Positions 1-7,357 of a stretch of 64,000 nucleotides of DNA are shown in pieces. The position numbers were made by a program, and so were the translations under genes. The number at the start of each line of letters is the position of its first letter. Position 1 is the stretch's first letter. The notes under the pieces are model-generated. The model was not told the origin of the DNA and made no database searches. It worked only from the letters and a program-made list of their open reading frames with translations. The stretch comes from Nonomuraea guangzhouensis (GTDB taxonomy: Bacteria; Actinomycetota; Actinomycetes; Streptosporangiales; Streptosporangiaceae): positions 248,001 through 312,000 of the forward strand of contig NZ_JAHKRM010000012.1 of the NCBI RefSeq assembly GCF_019396345.1, read 5' to 3'.

Positions 1-416
1 AGGTCGTCGTGGAGCGAGGGCGGGCGGGTGTAGCAGTCGGGCGACTTGCGGCCGTCGGCGTGGTAGACGGGGCGCGGGGTGACGAGCAGGTCGGCCGGCG
101 CGCCCATCGCGTACCACCAGCAGACGTTGGCGGTGCGCAGGCCGGGCGCGGCGGTCCACAGCTGGTCGCCCTGGATGAGCGCGTTGTGCTGGCGCCACAG
201 CAGCACCTCGCCGAGATCCCGGAAGTACCACCCGTTGCCGACGATGCCGTGGTCGCGGGGCATCGAACCGGTCAGCAGAGTGGCCTGCATCGAGCACGTG
301 ACGGCCGGCAGCACGGGCCGCAGCGCGGCCGCCGCGCCCGCCTTCGCCACGTTCGGCATGTGCGCGAGCAGGCGCGGGGTCAGCCCGACGACATTGATCA
401 CGACCAGCGGTGCCAT
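1..416 (-). CDS. eboF: EboF-like alkaline-phosphatase-superfamily protein (3' part cut by window edge)
   Basis: Only the first ~138 codons are present; the gene runs off the left edge. The N-terminus begins MAPLVVINVVGLTPRLLAHM, the usual first strand of the alkaline phosphatase / nucleotide pyrophosphatase fold. SMQATLLTG around residues 41-49 is the segment that carries the metal-bound Thr/Ser nucleophile in this fold, and it is followed by MPRDHGIVGNGWYFRD, typical of this family. The ATG overlaps the TGA of eboE by one base (TGATG), so it is translationally coupled and last in the visible operon. Known: EboF proteins are the phosphohydrolase-like members of ebo operons. The substrate is unknown; a membrane-acceptor phosphate or phosphodiester is possible. 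Confidence 0.8.
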   Translation of the reverse strand, partial: MAPLVVINVVGLTPRLLAHMPNVAKAGAAAALRPVLPAVTCSMQATLLTGSMPRDHGIVGNGWYFRDLGEVLLWRQHNALIQGDQLWTAAPGLRTANVCWWYAMGAPADLLVTPRPVYHADGRKSPDCYTRPPSLHDD

Positions 417-1534
417 CACGTCTCCTTCAGCCCGAGGGCGGCGAGCTGCCCCCGCATCCAGTCGAGCTCGGCGGCGATGCCTTCCGCGACGTCGGCCGGC
501 GCGCCGGGAAGCACGTTCCACGTGTAGGTCTCCACCTCGACGTGCCTGGTCAGCGGCCGTTCTCCGCCGAGGAGCACGGTCAGCAGGTCACGCAGGAAGG
601 GGGCGCTGGTGGCGAGTGGAGGGGGCGGCGCGTCGTGCAGCGGGACGTGGAAGTGCACGCGCCAGCTCTCGTCCGCGGGCAGCCCACCGGCCAGGGCCTC
701 GCCCAGGTCGTCGGCGTAGGCGGTGGCGGAGCGGGTCTGGTGGAGGAAACGGGCCTCGTCGAACGCGGCCAGCGCCGACTGCGCCCCCGGCGGAGCCACC
801 AGGGCGCACGACGCCTGGAGCTTCACGATGGGCAGCCCGCTGCGGGCGCCCGCGCCGGGTTCCTCGAAACCCACGGCCATATGACAGGCGTCCAGGCAGA
901 GGCCGAGATGGTGGTGATCCACGTCGCTCAGCAGGGCGGTCGCCTGGGGCGTCGTCTCGACGATGCAGCCGGGCTCCGGCTCGAAGCCCAGCCGGATCAC
1001 CTTGCCGGTACGGCCGGCCAGCGCGCGCAGGCCCTGGGCGACCGTGTCGAGATTGGCCATGACCACCGCCGCTTTCTCTCTCGTCCACCCCGTCCGCCAG
1101 GCGAGGGGGAGGGTCGAGATCGTGCCCTCGGTGACGTCGTCCGGCAGCAGCGCGGCGAGGATCTCGGCGAGCCCGAGCGTGTGGCGCAGCCGCTCCGCGT
1201 CGGCCCAGTCGGGGGCGTAGACGCGGTACTTCACGATCTCGTCGTGGAAGCCCCGGTAGGGGAACCCGTTGAGGGTCACCACCTCCAGCCCGAGCGCGGT
1301 CAGCCGCTCGCGCAGCCCGGCGAGTTCCTCGGGCCGGGCGAGGAGGTCCGCGGCGGCGTGCTGCGACAGCCACAGCCCGAGCCCGAGCCGTTCGACGCCG
1401 AGCAGGTGCCTGACCCGCGCCGCGACGCCGGACAGCTGACCGTGGATACCGGGGAGATCCTCGGCGGCGTGGACGTTGGTGCAGTAGGACAGGTGCACCG
1501 TCGAGCCGTCCGGATGGCGCAGGCGCATGGTCAC
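416..1534 (-). CDS. eboE: EboE-type TIM-barrel protein (sugar isomerase-like)
   Basis: 372 residues from a GTG that overlaps the eboB TGA (GTGA); an in-frame ATG further upstream gives only low-complexity sequence, so I reject it. The N-terminus has HLSYCTNVHAAEDLPGIH, characteristic of EboE. GFEPEPGCIVE near residue 185 and LGLCLDACHMAVGFEEP near residue 215 look like the metal-ligand strands of AP-endonuclease-2/xylose-isomerase TIM barrels. Known: EboE proteins are annotated as metabolite-traffic proteins with no demonstrated reaction. It shares the YCTN opening and the FEPEPG motif with the shorter TIM-barrel gene at 2828-3694, suggesting two related isomerase-fold steps in one pathway. 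Cytoplasmic, with no signal peptide. Confidence 0.85.
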   Translation of the reverse strand: MTMRLRHPDGSTVHLSYCTNVHAAEDLPGIHGQLSGVAARVRHLLGVERLGLGLWLSQHAAADLLARPEELAGLRERLTALGLEVVTLNGFPYRGFHDEIVKYRVYAPDWADAERLRHTLGLAEILAALLPDDVTEGTISTLPLAWRTGWTREKAAVVMANLDTVAQGLRALAGRTGKVIRLGFEPEPGCIVETTPQATALLSDVDHHHLGLCLDACHMAVGFEEPGAGARSGLPIVKLQASCALVAPPGAQSALAAFDEARFLHQTRSATAYADDLGEALAGGLPADESWRVHFHVPLHDAPPPPLATSAPFLRDLLTVLLGGERPLTRHVEVETYTWNVLPGAPADVAEGIAAELDWMRGQLAALGLKET

Positions 1535-2376
1535 CCTCGCTTGATCGTGTTGCCGGCGTGGTCGGGGGCGGCTTGCGGGCCGGTCTCGAGGTCGAGGCGG
1601 CCGCTCTGCCCGTAGAAGGCGACCGGATTGCGCCACAGCACCCGATCCACGTCGTCCTCGCCGAAGCCGGCCGCGAGCATGGCATCGGCTACCTCGCGCG
1701 TCTTGAGCGGGTCGCTGCGTCCCCAGTCGGCGGCCGAGTTCACCAGCATCCTGTCCGTGCCGTACTCCTTGAGCAGCGTCACCATCCGGTCCGGGTCCAT
1801 CTTGGTGTCGGGGTAGATCGAGAACCCCATCCAGCAGCCCGAGTCCGCGACCATGCCGGCGGTCAGCTCGTTGAGGTGGTCGATGAGCACCCGCCCGGGG
1901 GGTATCCCGGCGTCCCGGACCACGTGGAGGGTCCGGCGGGTGCCCGCGGCCTTGTCCCGATGCGGCGTGTGCACGAGCACCGGAAGATCATTCACTCGTG
2001 CCAAGGTGAGCTGTGCCTCGAAGGCTCGTTCCTCCTCCGCCGTCATGGAGTCGTAGCCGACCTCGCCGACCGCGACGACGGAGTCCTTCAGCAGGTATCG
2101 CGGCAACTCGGCCAGCACCCCCGCGCACCGCGGATCGTTCGCCTCCTTCGGGTTGAGCGCGAGCGCGCAGCGGTGGTGGATGCCGTACTGCGCGGCGCGG
2201 TACGGCTCCCAGCCGACCAGCGCGTCGAAGTAGTCGAGGAAGCTGCCCACGTTGGTACGGGGCTGCCCCAGCCAGAAGGCGGGTTCCACCACGGCCCGGA
2301 CGCCCGCGGCGTGCATGCGCTGGTAGTCGTCGGTGGTCCGGGAGGTCATGTGGATGTGGGGGTCGAAGATGCGCAT
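1531..2376 (-). CDS. eboB: EboB-type TatD-family metal-dependent hydrolase
   Basis: 281 residues. The amidohydrolase fold is shown by the opening MRIFDPHIHMTSR (HxH metal ligands near residues 7 and 9), a conserved Glu in VAVGEVGYDS, HTPHRD and LIDHLNE (further His ligands), and a late Asp in VNSAADWGRSDP. These match the TatD / phosphotriesterase-like metal centre. The ATG lies directly after the eboA TGA, and its own stop overlaps the eboE GTG by four bases, so it is an internal member of the operon. Known: EboB is the TatD-like member of ebo clusters. The usual DNase role of TatD should not be assumed here; a small phosphorylated or lactone metabolite is as likely. Confidence 0.87.
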   Translation of the reverse strand: MRIFDPHIHMTSRTTDDYQRMHAAGVRAVVEPAFWLGQPRTNVGSFLDYFDALVGWEPYRAAQYGIHHRCALALNPKEANDPRCAGVLAELPRYLLKDSVVAVGEVGYDSMTAEEERAFEAQLTLARVNDLPVLVHTPHRDKAAGTRRTLHVVRDAGIPPGRVLIDHLNELTAGMVADSGCWMGFSIYPDTKMDPDRMVTLLKEYGTDRMLVNSAADWGRSDPLKTREVADAMLAAGFGEDDVDRVLWRNPVAFYGQSGRLDLETGPQAAPDHAGNTIKRG

Positions 2377-2883
2377 TCAGCTCCTCTCCAGGACGTCGCG
2401 CGGGACGGGCCGGCCGGCCGCCCGCAGCTCCGCCGCGTAGTCCGACAGCATCCGGGCCAGTTCGGCGTCGAAGCGGCGGTCCAGCCCGGCCACCGCCGAC
2501 AGCGGGATCGACATGAAGACGCACTTGAGCACCCCTTGCCGGAAGGCGTGGTCGTCCAGCCATGCCGAGCCGTACGGGCCGAGGGCCGCGGCGACCAGTC
2601 GCGCGTCATTGGTGCGCAGCGCGTCCTCCACCAGCCAGACCGCCGTCTCTCCCAGGTCGAGCTCGTGCAGAGCGGTCAGGATCGCCAGCCGCTCGCCGCT
2701 GTCGCCGGCCTCGTACAGGCCGCGGATCGTCGCGTGGCCGCCGGGCAGCGCGCCGAGCAGCGCGCGCCGGGCGCCAGGGCCGCCCCGCCGTTCGGCCTGC
2801 GGGAAGAGCCGGTGGATCGCGTACGGGTCAGCCTCGACCTGCCGGACGGCCCGTGCCAGCCACTCCTGTTCCGGCTCGTTCAT
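2377..2883 (-). CDS. eboA: EboA-domain protein
   Basis: 168 residues, rich in Ala, Leu and Arg and predicted all-helical, with no membrane segment or signal peptide. It contains the short LDLGETAVWLVEDALRTND stretch and an ALGPYGSAWLD turn followed by a QGVLKCVFMSIPLS helix, which are the recognisable part of EboA-domain proteins. The 5' end overlaps the 3' end of the preceding TIM-barrel gene by 56 bases and the stop abuts the eboB ATG, so expression is coupled to both neighbours. Known: EboA has no established biochemical activity; ebo operons have been linked to export or traffic of metabolite precursors. I assign it mainly from sequence character plus the flanking eboB, eboE and eboC genes. 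Confidence 0.75.
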   Translation of the reverse strand: MNEPEQEWLARAVRQVEADPYAIHRLFPQAERRGGPGARRALLGALPGGHATIRGLYEAGDSGERLAILTALHELDLGETAVWLVEDALRTNDARLVAAALGPYGSAWLDDHAFRQGVLKCVFMSIPLSAVAGLDRRFDAELARMLSDYAAELRAAGRPVPRDVLERS

Positions 2884-3694
2884 GTGCCCTCCTCAAGAAG
2901 TCGATCGAGCGGCGGGCGACCTGCGGGGCCGCATGGCTGTGCCGGGCCAGCTCCACTGCCACCAGACCCGAGTAGCCGTGCAGAGCGGCGAGCACCGGCA
3001 CGAAGCCGATCTCACCCTCGCCGAATTCCAGGTGCTCGTGGACTCCCCGGCGCATGTCCTCGATCTGCACGTGCACGGTGTACGGCAGCGCCCGGCGGAC
3101 ACAGGCGTCCAGGTCCTCCCGCTCCACGCAGTGGCAGTGCCCGATGTCGAGGGTGAGACCGAAGCGGGGGTGGGCGCCGAGCATCGCACGCAGCCGGTCG
3201 AACCCGTCAAGGTCGGCGACGAGCATCCCGGGTTCGGGTTCGAATCCGAGCGTGACGCCCAGCTGGTCCGCCTCGTCGAGCAGCCGTGCGCACTGGTGGG
3301 CCAGCCGCGTGTACGCCTCCGCCTCCGGCATGCCGTCGGGCCGGACCCCGCTCCACAGGTGCACCACGGGAGCGCCCAGGTCGGCGGCGACCCGCATCGC
3401 CGTGGTCAGGAACTCCACCCTGCGCTCGGCGTCGTCGCTGATGAGGGTCGGATGGTGTTTGCGCAGGGGATCGAGGGTGTAACGCCCGCCCGTCTCGACG
3501 GCGGCAGCGAGGCCGAGGCGTTCCAGGAGCCCGCCGATTCGCGACACCTCCGCGACCAGGCCGGGGGAGTGGGGGTCGAGATGACCGTGGTCGAGGGTGA
3601 TCGCCGCACCGGTGTACCCCAGATCGGCCAGGACCGTGAGCGCCTCGGGCAGCCGGTGGCCGGCGAAGCCGTTGGTGCAGTAGGCCCAGTTCAC
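2828..3694 (-). CDS. TIM-barrel sugar phosphate isomerase/epimerase-like protein
   Basis: 288 residues from a GTG overlapping the prenyltransferase TGA (GTGA). The N-terminus NWAYCTNGFAGHRLPEAL aligns by eye with the start of EboE. ITLDHGHLD, VVHLWSG, LGFEPEPGM, LTLDIGHCHC and VHVQIEDM are the strand-end motifs of the AP endonuclease 2 / xylose isomerase superfamily, and they supply the Glu, Asp and His ligands of a divalent metal site. The C-terminus runs 56 bases into eboA. This extra isomerase-fold gene is not part of the six-gene cyanobacterial ebo set but makes sense with ino1, as a sugar or inositol isomerisation step. The substrate is not readable from the sequence. Confidence 0.8.
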   Translation of the reverse strand: MNWAYCTNGFAGHRLPEALTVLADLGYTGAAITLDHGHLDPHSPGLVAEVSRIGGLLERLGLAAAVETGGRYTLDPLRKHHPTLISDDAERRVEFLTTAMRVAADLGAPVVHLWSGVRPDGMPEAEAYTRLAHQCARLLDEADQLGVTLGFEPEPGMLVADLDGFDRLRAMLGAHPRFGLTLDIGHCHCVEREDLDACVRRALPYTVHVQIEDMRRGVHEHLEFGEGEIGFVPVLAALHGYSGLVAVELARHSHAAPQVARRSIDFLRRAHERAGTGVAGTGRPAGRG

Positions 3695-4536
3695 GAGGTC
3701 GCCAGCCGGGAGGAGAGCCACCTTCCCAGGGGCAGTGAGCACAGCAGCGCGCTCGCCGTCGCGAACCGTCCGCCACCGGCGACCGCCGCCGCCTGGAGCG
3801 GGATCAGGCCGAGGATGCTCAGCCGGACGGCCTGCCGTACGTTCTCGGGGCCGGGACTGGCCCGTAACCCGGCCTGGACCGGAAGGGTGGCGGCGAGATA
3901 GCCGGCGATGAGGACGCCGGCTCCGGCCTGGGCGGCGGCTCCGTTGCGCACACAGGAGGCCGCCGCGAACCCGGCCGCCACGGTGCTGGCCACGAGCGCG
4001 CGTTCGGCCGTCCCGGGTGCCGCCCCCGCCACCTCGGCCCGGCCCAGGACGCTGATCCCGTAGGTGTGCGCGCCTATCGCCAGCGCCGCCGGCACGGCGG
4101 CCCCGGCCTGCTCGCCGGCGCCCAGCAGCACGTCCAGCACCCGGCAGGCGGCCATCGACGCCGGTCCCGCCGCCGTCCGTTTGAGGCCCAGGTCGTAGGC
4201 CCACACCGCGCCGGCCAGCAGGCCGGCGCCGGTGAGAGCGCGCCGGCCGCCGGCGACGGCGGCGACGGCCAGGCCCGCACCGGTCAGGGCGGCCGCGAGC
4301 CCGAGCGCGGCGCCCGGGCGGACCCGGCCGGACGGGATCGGGCGCTCAGGACGCTCGACGGCGTCCGCTTCACGGTCCGCCCAGTCGTTGAGCGCCATTC
4401 CCGACCAGTACATGAGCACCGACGCCAGGGCCAGGCCGGGTGCCGGACGCCGTCCCGCGGCGGCGGCCCCCGCCATGGTGTCCCCCGGCACCGACAGTGC
4501 GGCCGGTGCGCGGACCAGCTCGAGCAGCGCCCTCAT
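3691..4536 (-). CDS. eboC: UbiA-family prenyltransferase (EboC / SCO3242-like)
   Basis: 281 residues from the ATG that overlaps the ino1 TGA (ATGA); longer upstream reading in this frame is low-complexity Arg/Pro and was rejected. The protein is strongly hydrophobic, with about eight membrane segments. The first Asp-rich prenyl-diphosphate site is NDWADREADAVERPERPIP (around residues 49-67), the classical UbiA motif with the following PERPIPSG. The second Asp-rich region is weak (YDLGLKR, near residue 137). Known: UbiA enzymes join a polyprenyl diphosphate to an aromatic or polyol acceptor in the membrane. With ino1 directly upstream, an inositol- or cyclitol-derived acceptor is a reasonable inference, not a demonstrated one. 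Confidence 0.87.
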   Translation of the reverse strand: MRALLELVRAPAALSVPGDTMAGAAAAGRRPAPGLALASVLMYWSGMALNDWADREADAVERPERPIPSGRVRPGAALGLAAALTGAGLAVAAVAGGRRALTGAGLLAGAVWAYDLGLKRTAAGPASMAACRVLDVLLGAGEQAGAAVPAALAIGAHTYGISVLGRAEVAGAAPGTAERALVASTVAAGFAAASCVRNGAAAQAGAGVLIAGYLAATLPVQAGLRASPGPENVRQAVRLSILGLIPLQAAAVAGGGRFATASALLCSLPLGRWLSSRLATS

Positions 4537-5666
4537 GACAGCTCCTCGGCGAAGGCGCGCAGCCGGGCGTACTGGGCGGCCAGGGCGTGCTCGTCCGTCC
4601 CCAGCGGGCTCTTGAAGAAGTAGCCGAGCTCGGACAGGACGCCGTGCCGCCCCTTCTCGTGCGCACGGGCGACCAGCCGGGCCAGGTCCAGGACGAGCGG
4701 AGCGGCCAGCGCCGAATCGCAGCCCTGCCAGGTGAACTGCAGCGTCATCCGCACGCCGAGAAAGCCGTCGAAGGTCACGTGGTCCCAGGCTGTCTTCCAT
4801 TCTCCGAGATCCGGGACATAGTCGATGTGCGTCTCACCCTCGACCGGTCCGCCCAGGACCTTCGCGACGACCTGGTCCTTGGAGAGCTGCTTGCTGGATC
4901 TGGCGGCCGGATCGGTGAGTGTCGCCCCGTCGCCGCCGCCGAGGAGGTTGAGCCCGGACCAGGAGCGGACCGGCAGCGCCCGGTCGGCGAACATGGGCGC
5001 CAGGGCGCTCTTGACCAGGGTCTCGCCGGTCTTGCCGTCGCGTCCCGCGTACGGCACGCCCCGCCGGGCGGCGAGTTCCGCCAGGGCGGGCAGGGTCGGC
5101 CCGGTGGAGGGGGTGAACTCCACATAGCCGCACCCGGCGTGGAAGGCCGCATAGGCGTACAGGGAACTCGGCGGCAGGACGTCGTCCCCCGCGGCCAGCC
5201 GATCCTCGAGATCGGCCAGCCTCTCGAACTCGGGGCGCGGATCCACCGGGGGCTCGGTCGACGACACGTTGACGACGACCACCCGGGCCAGTTCGTGCCG
5301 GGCGCGGAAGCCGGCGATGTCGTCGATCAGCCGGGTCGCGGCCCGGCCGCCGTCGCCGGGGACGTAGCCCGGCCGGATCTCGGCGTCGGCGGCGTCCAGA
5401 TCGGACGCGAGCAGCCCAGGGAGGTCCGGTGATATGACCCCTGCTCTGCCCAGCTGTTCGGCGCGCTTGCGTAAGGAGGTCTCGGTGATGTCATGGCCGC
5501 CGAAGGTCAGGCCGGTCAGCGGAACCAGGTGTCCGGGAAAGCCGGGGGACTCGCTCACGCATCCTTGCGGGGTCGCTGCTCCTGCCCTGATGGCCGCGGC
5601 GCCGACGATGGCAGTGGTCGCCACGGATCCCCGTGCCCCGATAAGCCACACACCGAGCTTGTCCAT
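4533..5666 (-). CDS. ino1: Inositol-3-phosphate synthase (Ino1 family)
   Basis: 377 residues, the length usual for bacterial myo-inositol-1-phosphate synthases. The N-terminal Rossmann motif is GVWLIGARGSVATTAIVG; later come VVNVSSTEPP, GRDGKTGETLVKSALAP and SWSGLNLLGGGDGATLTDP, all standard signature segments, with a C-terminal LGYFFKSPLG. The family converts glucose 6-phosphate to inositol 3-phosphate using NAD+. It is the first gene of the seven-gene minus-strand operon, preceded by a sigma-70-like promoter. Because it heads an ebo-type operon rather than standing alone, it may be a dedicated copy feeding that pathway; a second housekeeping ino1 elsewhere in the genome would support this. 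Confidence 0.93.
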   Translation of the reverse strand: MDKLGVWLIGARGSVATTAIVGAAAIRAGAATPQGCVSESPGFPGHLVPLTGLTFGGHDITETSLRKRAEQLGRAGVISPDLPGLLASDLDAADAEIRPGYVPGDGGRAATRLIDDIAGFRARHELARVVVVNVSSTEPPVDPRPEFERLADLEDRLAAGDDVLPPSSLYAYAAFHAGCGYVEFTPSTGPTLPALAELAARRGVPYAGRDGKTGETLVKSALAPMFADRALPVRSWSGLNLLGGGDGATLTDPAARSSKQLSKDQVVAKVLGGPVEGETHIDYVPDLGEWKTAWDHVTFDGFLGVRMTLQFTWQGCDSALAAPLVLDLARLVARAHEKGRHGVLSELGYFFKSPLGTDEHALAAQYARLRAFAEELS

Positions 5667-5730
5667 GAAAGCTCCATCGTGTCGGGACTAGCCCTGGATG
5701 CGGAAGGCATCCGATATGTAAGTATCTGCG

Positions 5731-5760
5731 ATGGTATGAGGTATTTTTGTTAATGGTCAA
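5731..5760 (-). promoter_or_regulatory. Sigma-70-type promoter of the ino1-ebo operon
   Basis: On the minus strand TTGACC (5760-5755) is followed after 18 bases by TACCAT (5736-5731). Transcription would start about 60 bases before the ino1 ATG. A palindromic operator copy lies just upstream of the -35 box. Confidence 0.6.
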
Positions 5761-5762
5761 GC

Positions 5763-5776
5763 ATAAGCGGGCTTAT
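5763..5776. promoter_or_regulatory. Operator copy 1 (ATAAGC-GG-GCTTAT)
   Basis: A 14-base palindrome with two perfect six-base arms, three bases upstream of the minus-strand -35 box of ino1. A second copy lies 86 bases away in the divergent promoter and a third before the ThuA gene at 11531, so I read it as a transcription-factor site. The binding protein is not encoded nearby. Confidence 0.65.
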
Positions 5777-5836
5777 TGTTTGTCCAATCCTGCGCCGCCT
5801 GCTGGCATCTCCGCTCGTATCGGGCGCGAGCTCTGC

Positions 5837-5865
5837 TTGACCGTCGATATAAGCCCGCTTAGCAT
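5837..5865 (+). promoter_or_regulatory. Promoter with embedded operator copy 2, sugar ABC operon
   Basis: TTGACC (5837-5842), 17 bases, TAGCAT (5860-5865). The palindrome ATAAGCCCGCTTAG (5849-5862) fills the spacer and touches the -10 box, a position where a bound protein would block RNA polymerase. The same arm sequence occurs at 5763 and 11531. Confidence 0.65.
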
Positions 5866-5908
5866 CCCGCAGAGTGAGGAATATAAGCCAGGAACTTGCC
5901 GATAGCCG

Positions 5909-7357
5909 GTGGGCCGCGTGCTGAGCATGCGCGGCATCGGCAAGAGCTTCCTGGGTGTGCGCGTGCTGTCCGGAGTGGACCTGGACGTGACGGCCGGCGA
6001 GGTCCACGCCGTCGTCGGCGAGAACGGCGCCGGCAAGTCCACCCTGATGAAGATCATCTGCGGGATTCACCCGCCGGACGAGGGCACGATCGAGATCGAC
6101 GGCCGTCCCGTCTCCTTCGGCCATCCGCTCGAGGCGCAGCGCTCCGGCATCGCGATCATCCACCAGGAGTTCAACCTGCTGCCCGAGCGCACCGTCGCCG
6201 AGAACGTCTTCCTCGGGCGCGAGCCCGTCAGACGCGGTTTGGTCGACCGGACCGCCATGGAGACGGCGACCGCGCGGCTCCTCGACGAGCTGGGCGAGGA
6301 ACCCTTCGGCCCCCGCGACGTCGTCAAGCGCCTGTCGGTGGCCCAGCGGCAGATCGTCGAGATCATCAAGGCGTTGTCGGTGAACGCCCGGCTCGTCGTC
6401 ATGGACGAGCCCAGCGCGGCGCTCGCCGAGCACGAGGTCGAGCTGCTCCGCCGGCTGATCGGGCGGCTGAGGGAACGCGGCGTCGCCGTCGTGTACATCT
6501 CCCACCGATTACGCGAGGTGTTCGACCTCGCAGACCAGGTCACCGTCCTCAAGGACGGCTCGCGCGTCACCACGTGCCCGATCGGCGAGGTGACCCCGGA
6601 CGAGCTGATCCGCCTGATGGTGGGCCGCGACCTCGCCACCTACTTCCCGCCCCGCTCGGCGGGCGCCGGCGAGGTACGGCTCAGCCTGCGCGGAGCGGGC
6701 AACCACAAGCTCCGCGACATCGATCTGGAACTGCGTGCCCGGGAGATCGTCGGCATCGCGGGCCTGCAGGGATCCGGCAGATCGGCACTCGCCAAAGCGA
6801 TCTTCGGCGCGGAGCCGTTCACCACGGGCGAGATGAGCCCGTCGCGCCCGCGCTCGGTCCGGGAAGGCGTGGCCATGGGCATCGGGCTGGTGACCGAGGA
6901 CCGCAAGGCCGAAGGGCTCGCGCTGCGACAGTCCGTGCGCGACAACGCCCTGCTCGTCGCCCGCGCGGTGGGCGCCAAGGGCCGCGACGGCCTGCGCGGC
7001 CTGCTCGAGCGGGTACGCCTCTCGCCGCCGCGCCAGGAACAGGAGGTCCGCTACCTGTCCGGAGGCAATCAGCAGAAGGTCGTGCTCGCCAAATGGATGA
7101 CGATGGCGCCGCGGGTGCTGCTGTTCGACGAACCGACCCGGGGCATCGACGTCGGGGCCAAGGCCGCGATCCACGACCTGATGCGCGACCTGGCGAATGA
7201 CGGCATGGCCATCATGATGATCTCTTCCGAGCTGCCCGAGCTCATCGGCATGAGCGATCGCGTCGTCGTCCTGCGCGACGGCCGCGTCGCCGGCACGCTG
7301 CCGGCCGGGGCCGGCGAGGAGGCCGTCATGCGCCTGGCCGCCGGAGAGGTGGCCTGA
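5909..7357 (+). CDS. Sugar ABC transporter ATP-binding protein (RbsA/XylG type)
   Basis: 482 residues with two tandem ATPase domains, as in CUT2 ribose/xylose importers. The N-terminal domain has Walker A GENGAGKST near residue 37, the signature LSVAQRQ and Walker B LVVMDEPSAAL. The C-terminal domain has the degenerate A-loop GLQGSGRSALAK, the signature LSGGNQQK and Walker B LLFDEPTRGID. The start is uncertain: GTG at 5909, GTG at 5918 and ATG at 5927 are all in frame without a strong ribosome site. The next ATG follows the TGA immediately, so it is first of a four- or five-gene operon. It energises import of a sugar through the two permeases that follow. Confidence 0.93.
   Translation: MGRVLSMRGIGKSFLGVRVLSGVDLDVTAGEVHAVVGENGAGKSTLMKIICGIHPPDEGTIEIDGRPVSFGHPLEAQRSGIAIIHQEFNLLPERTVAENVFLGREPVRRGLVDRTAMETATARLLDELGEEPFGPRDVVKRLSVAQRQIVEIIKALSVNARLVVMDEPSAALAEHEVELLRRLIGRLRERGVAVVYISHRLREVFDLADQVTVLKDGSRVTTCPIGEVTPDELIRLMVGRDLATYFPPRSAGAGEVRLSLRGAGNHKLRDIDLELRAREIVGIAGLQGSGRSALAKAIFGAEPFTTGEMSPSRPRSVREGVAMGIGLVTEDRKAEGLALRQSVRDNALLVARAVGAKGRDGLRGLLERVRLSPPRQEQEVRYLSGGNQQKVVLAKWMTMAPRVLLFDEPTRGIDVGAKAAIHDLMRDLANDGMAIMMISSELPELIGMSDRVVVLRDGRVAGTLPAGAGEEAVMRLAAGEVA

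Noticed and set aside
416..1636. Longer eboE start at 1636
   Set aside because: The first 34 codons would lie inside eboB in another frame and give Arg/Pro-rich sequence; the GTG overlapping the eboB stop is the better start.
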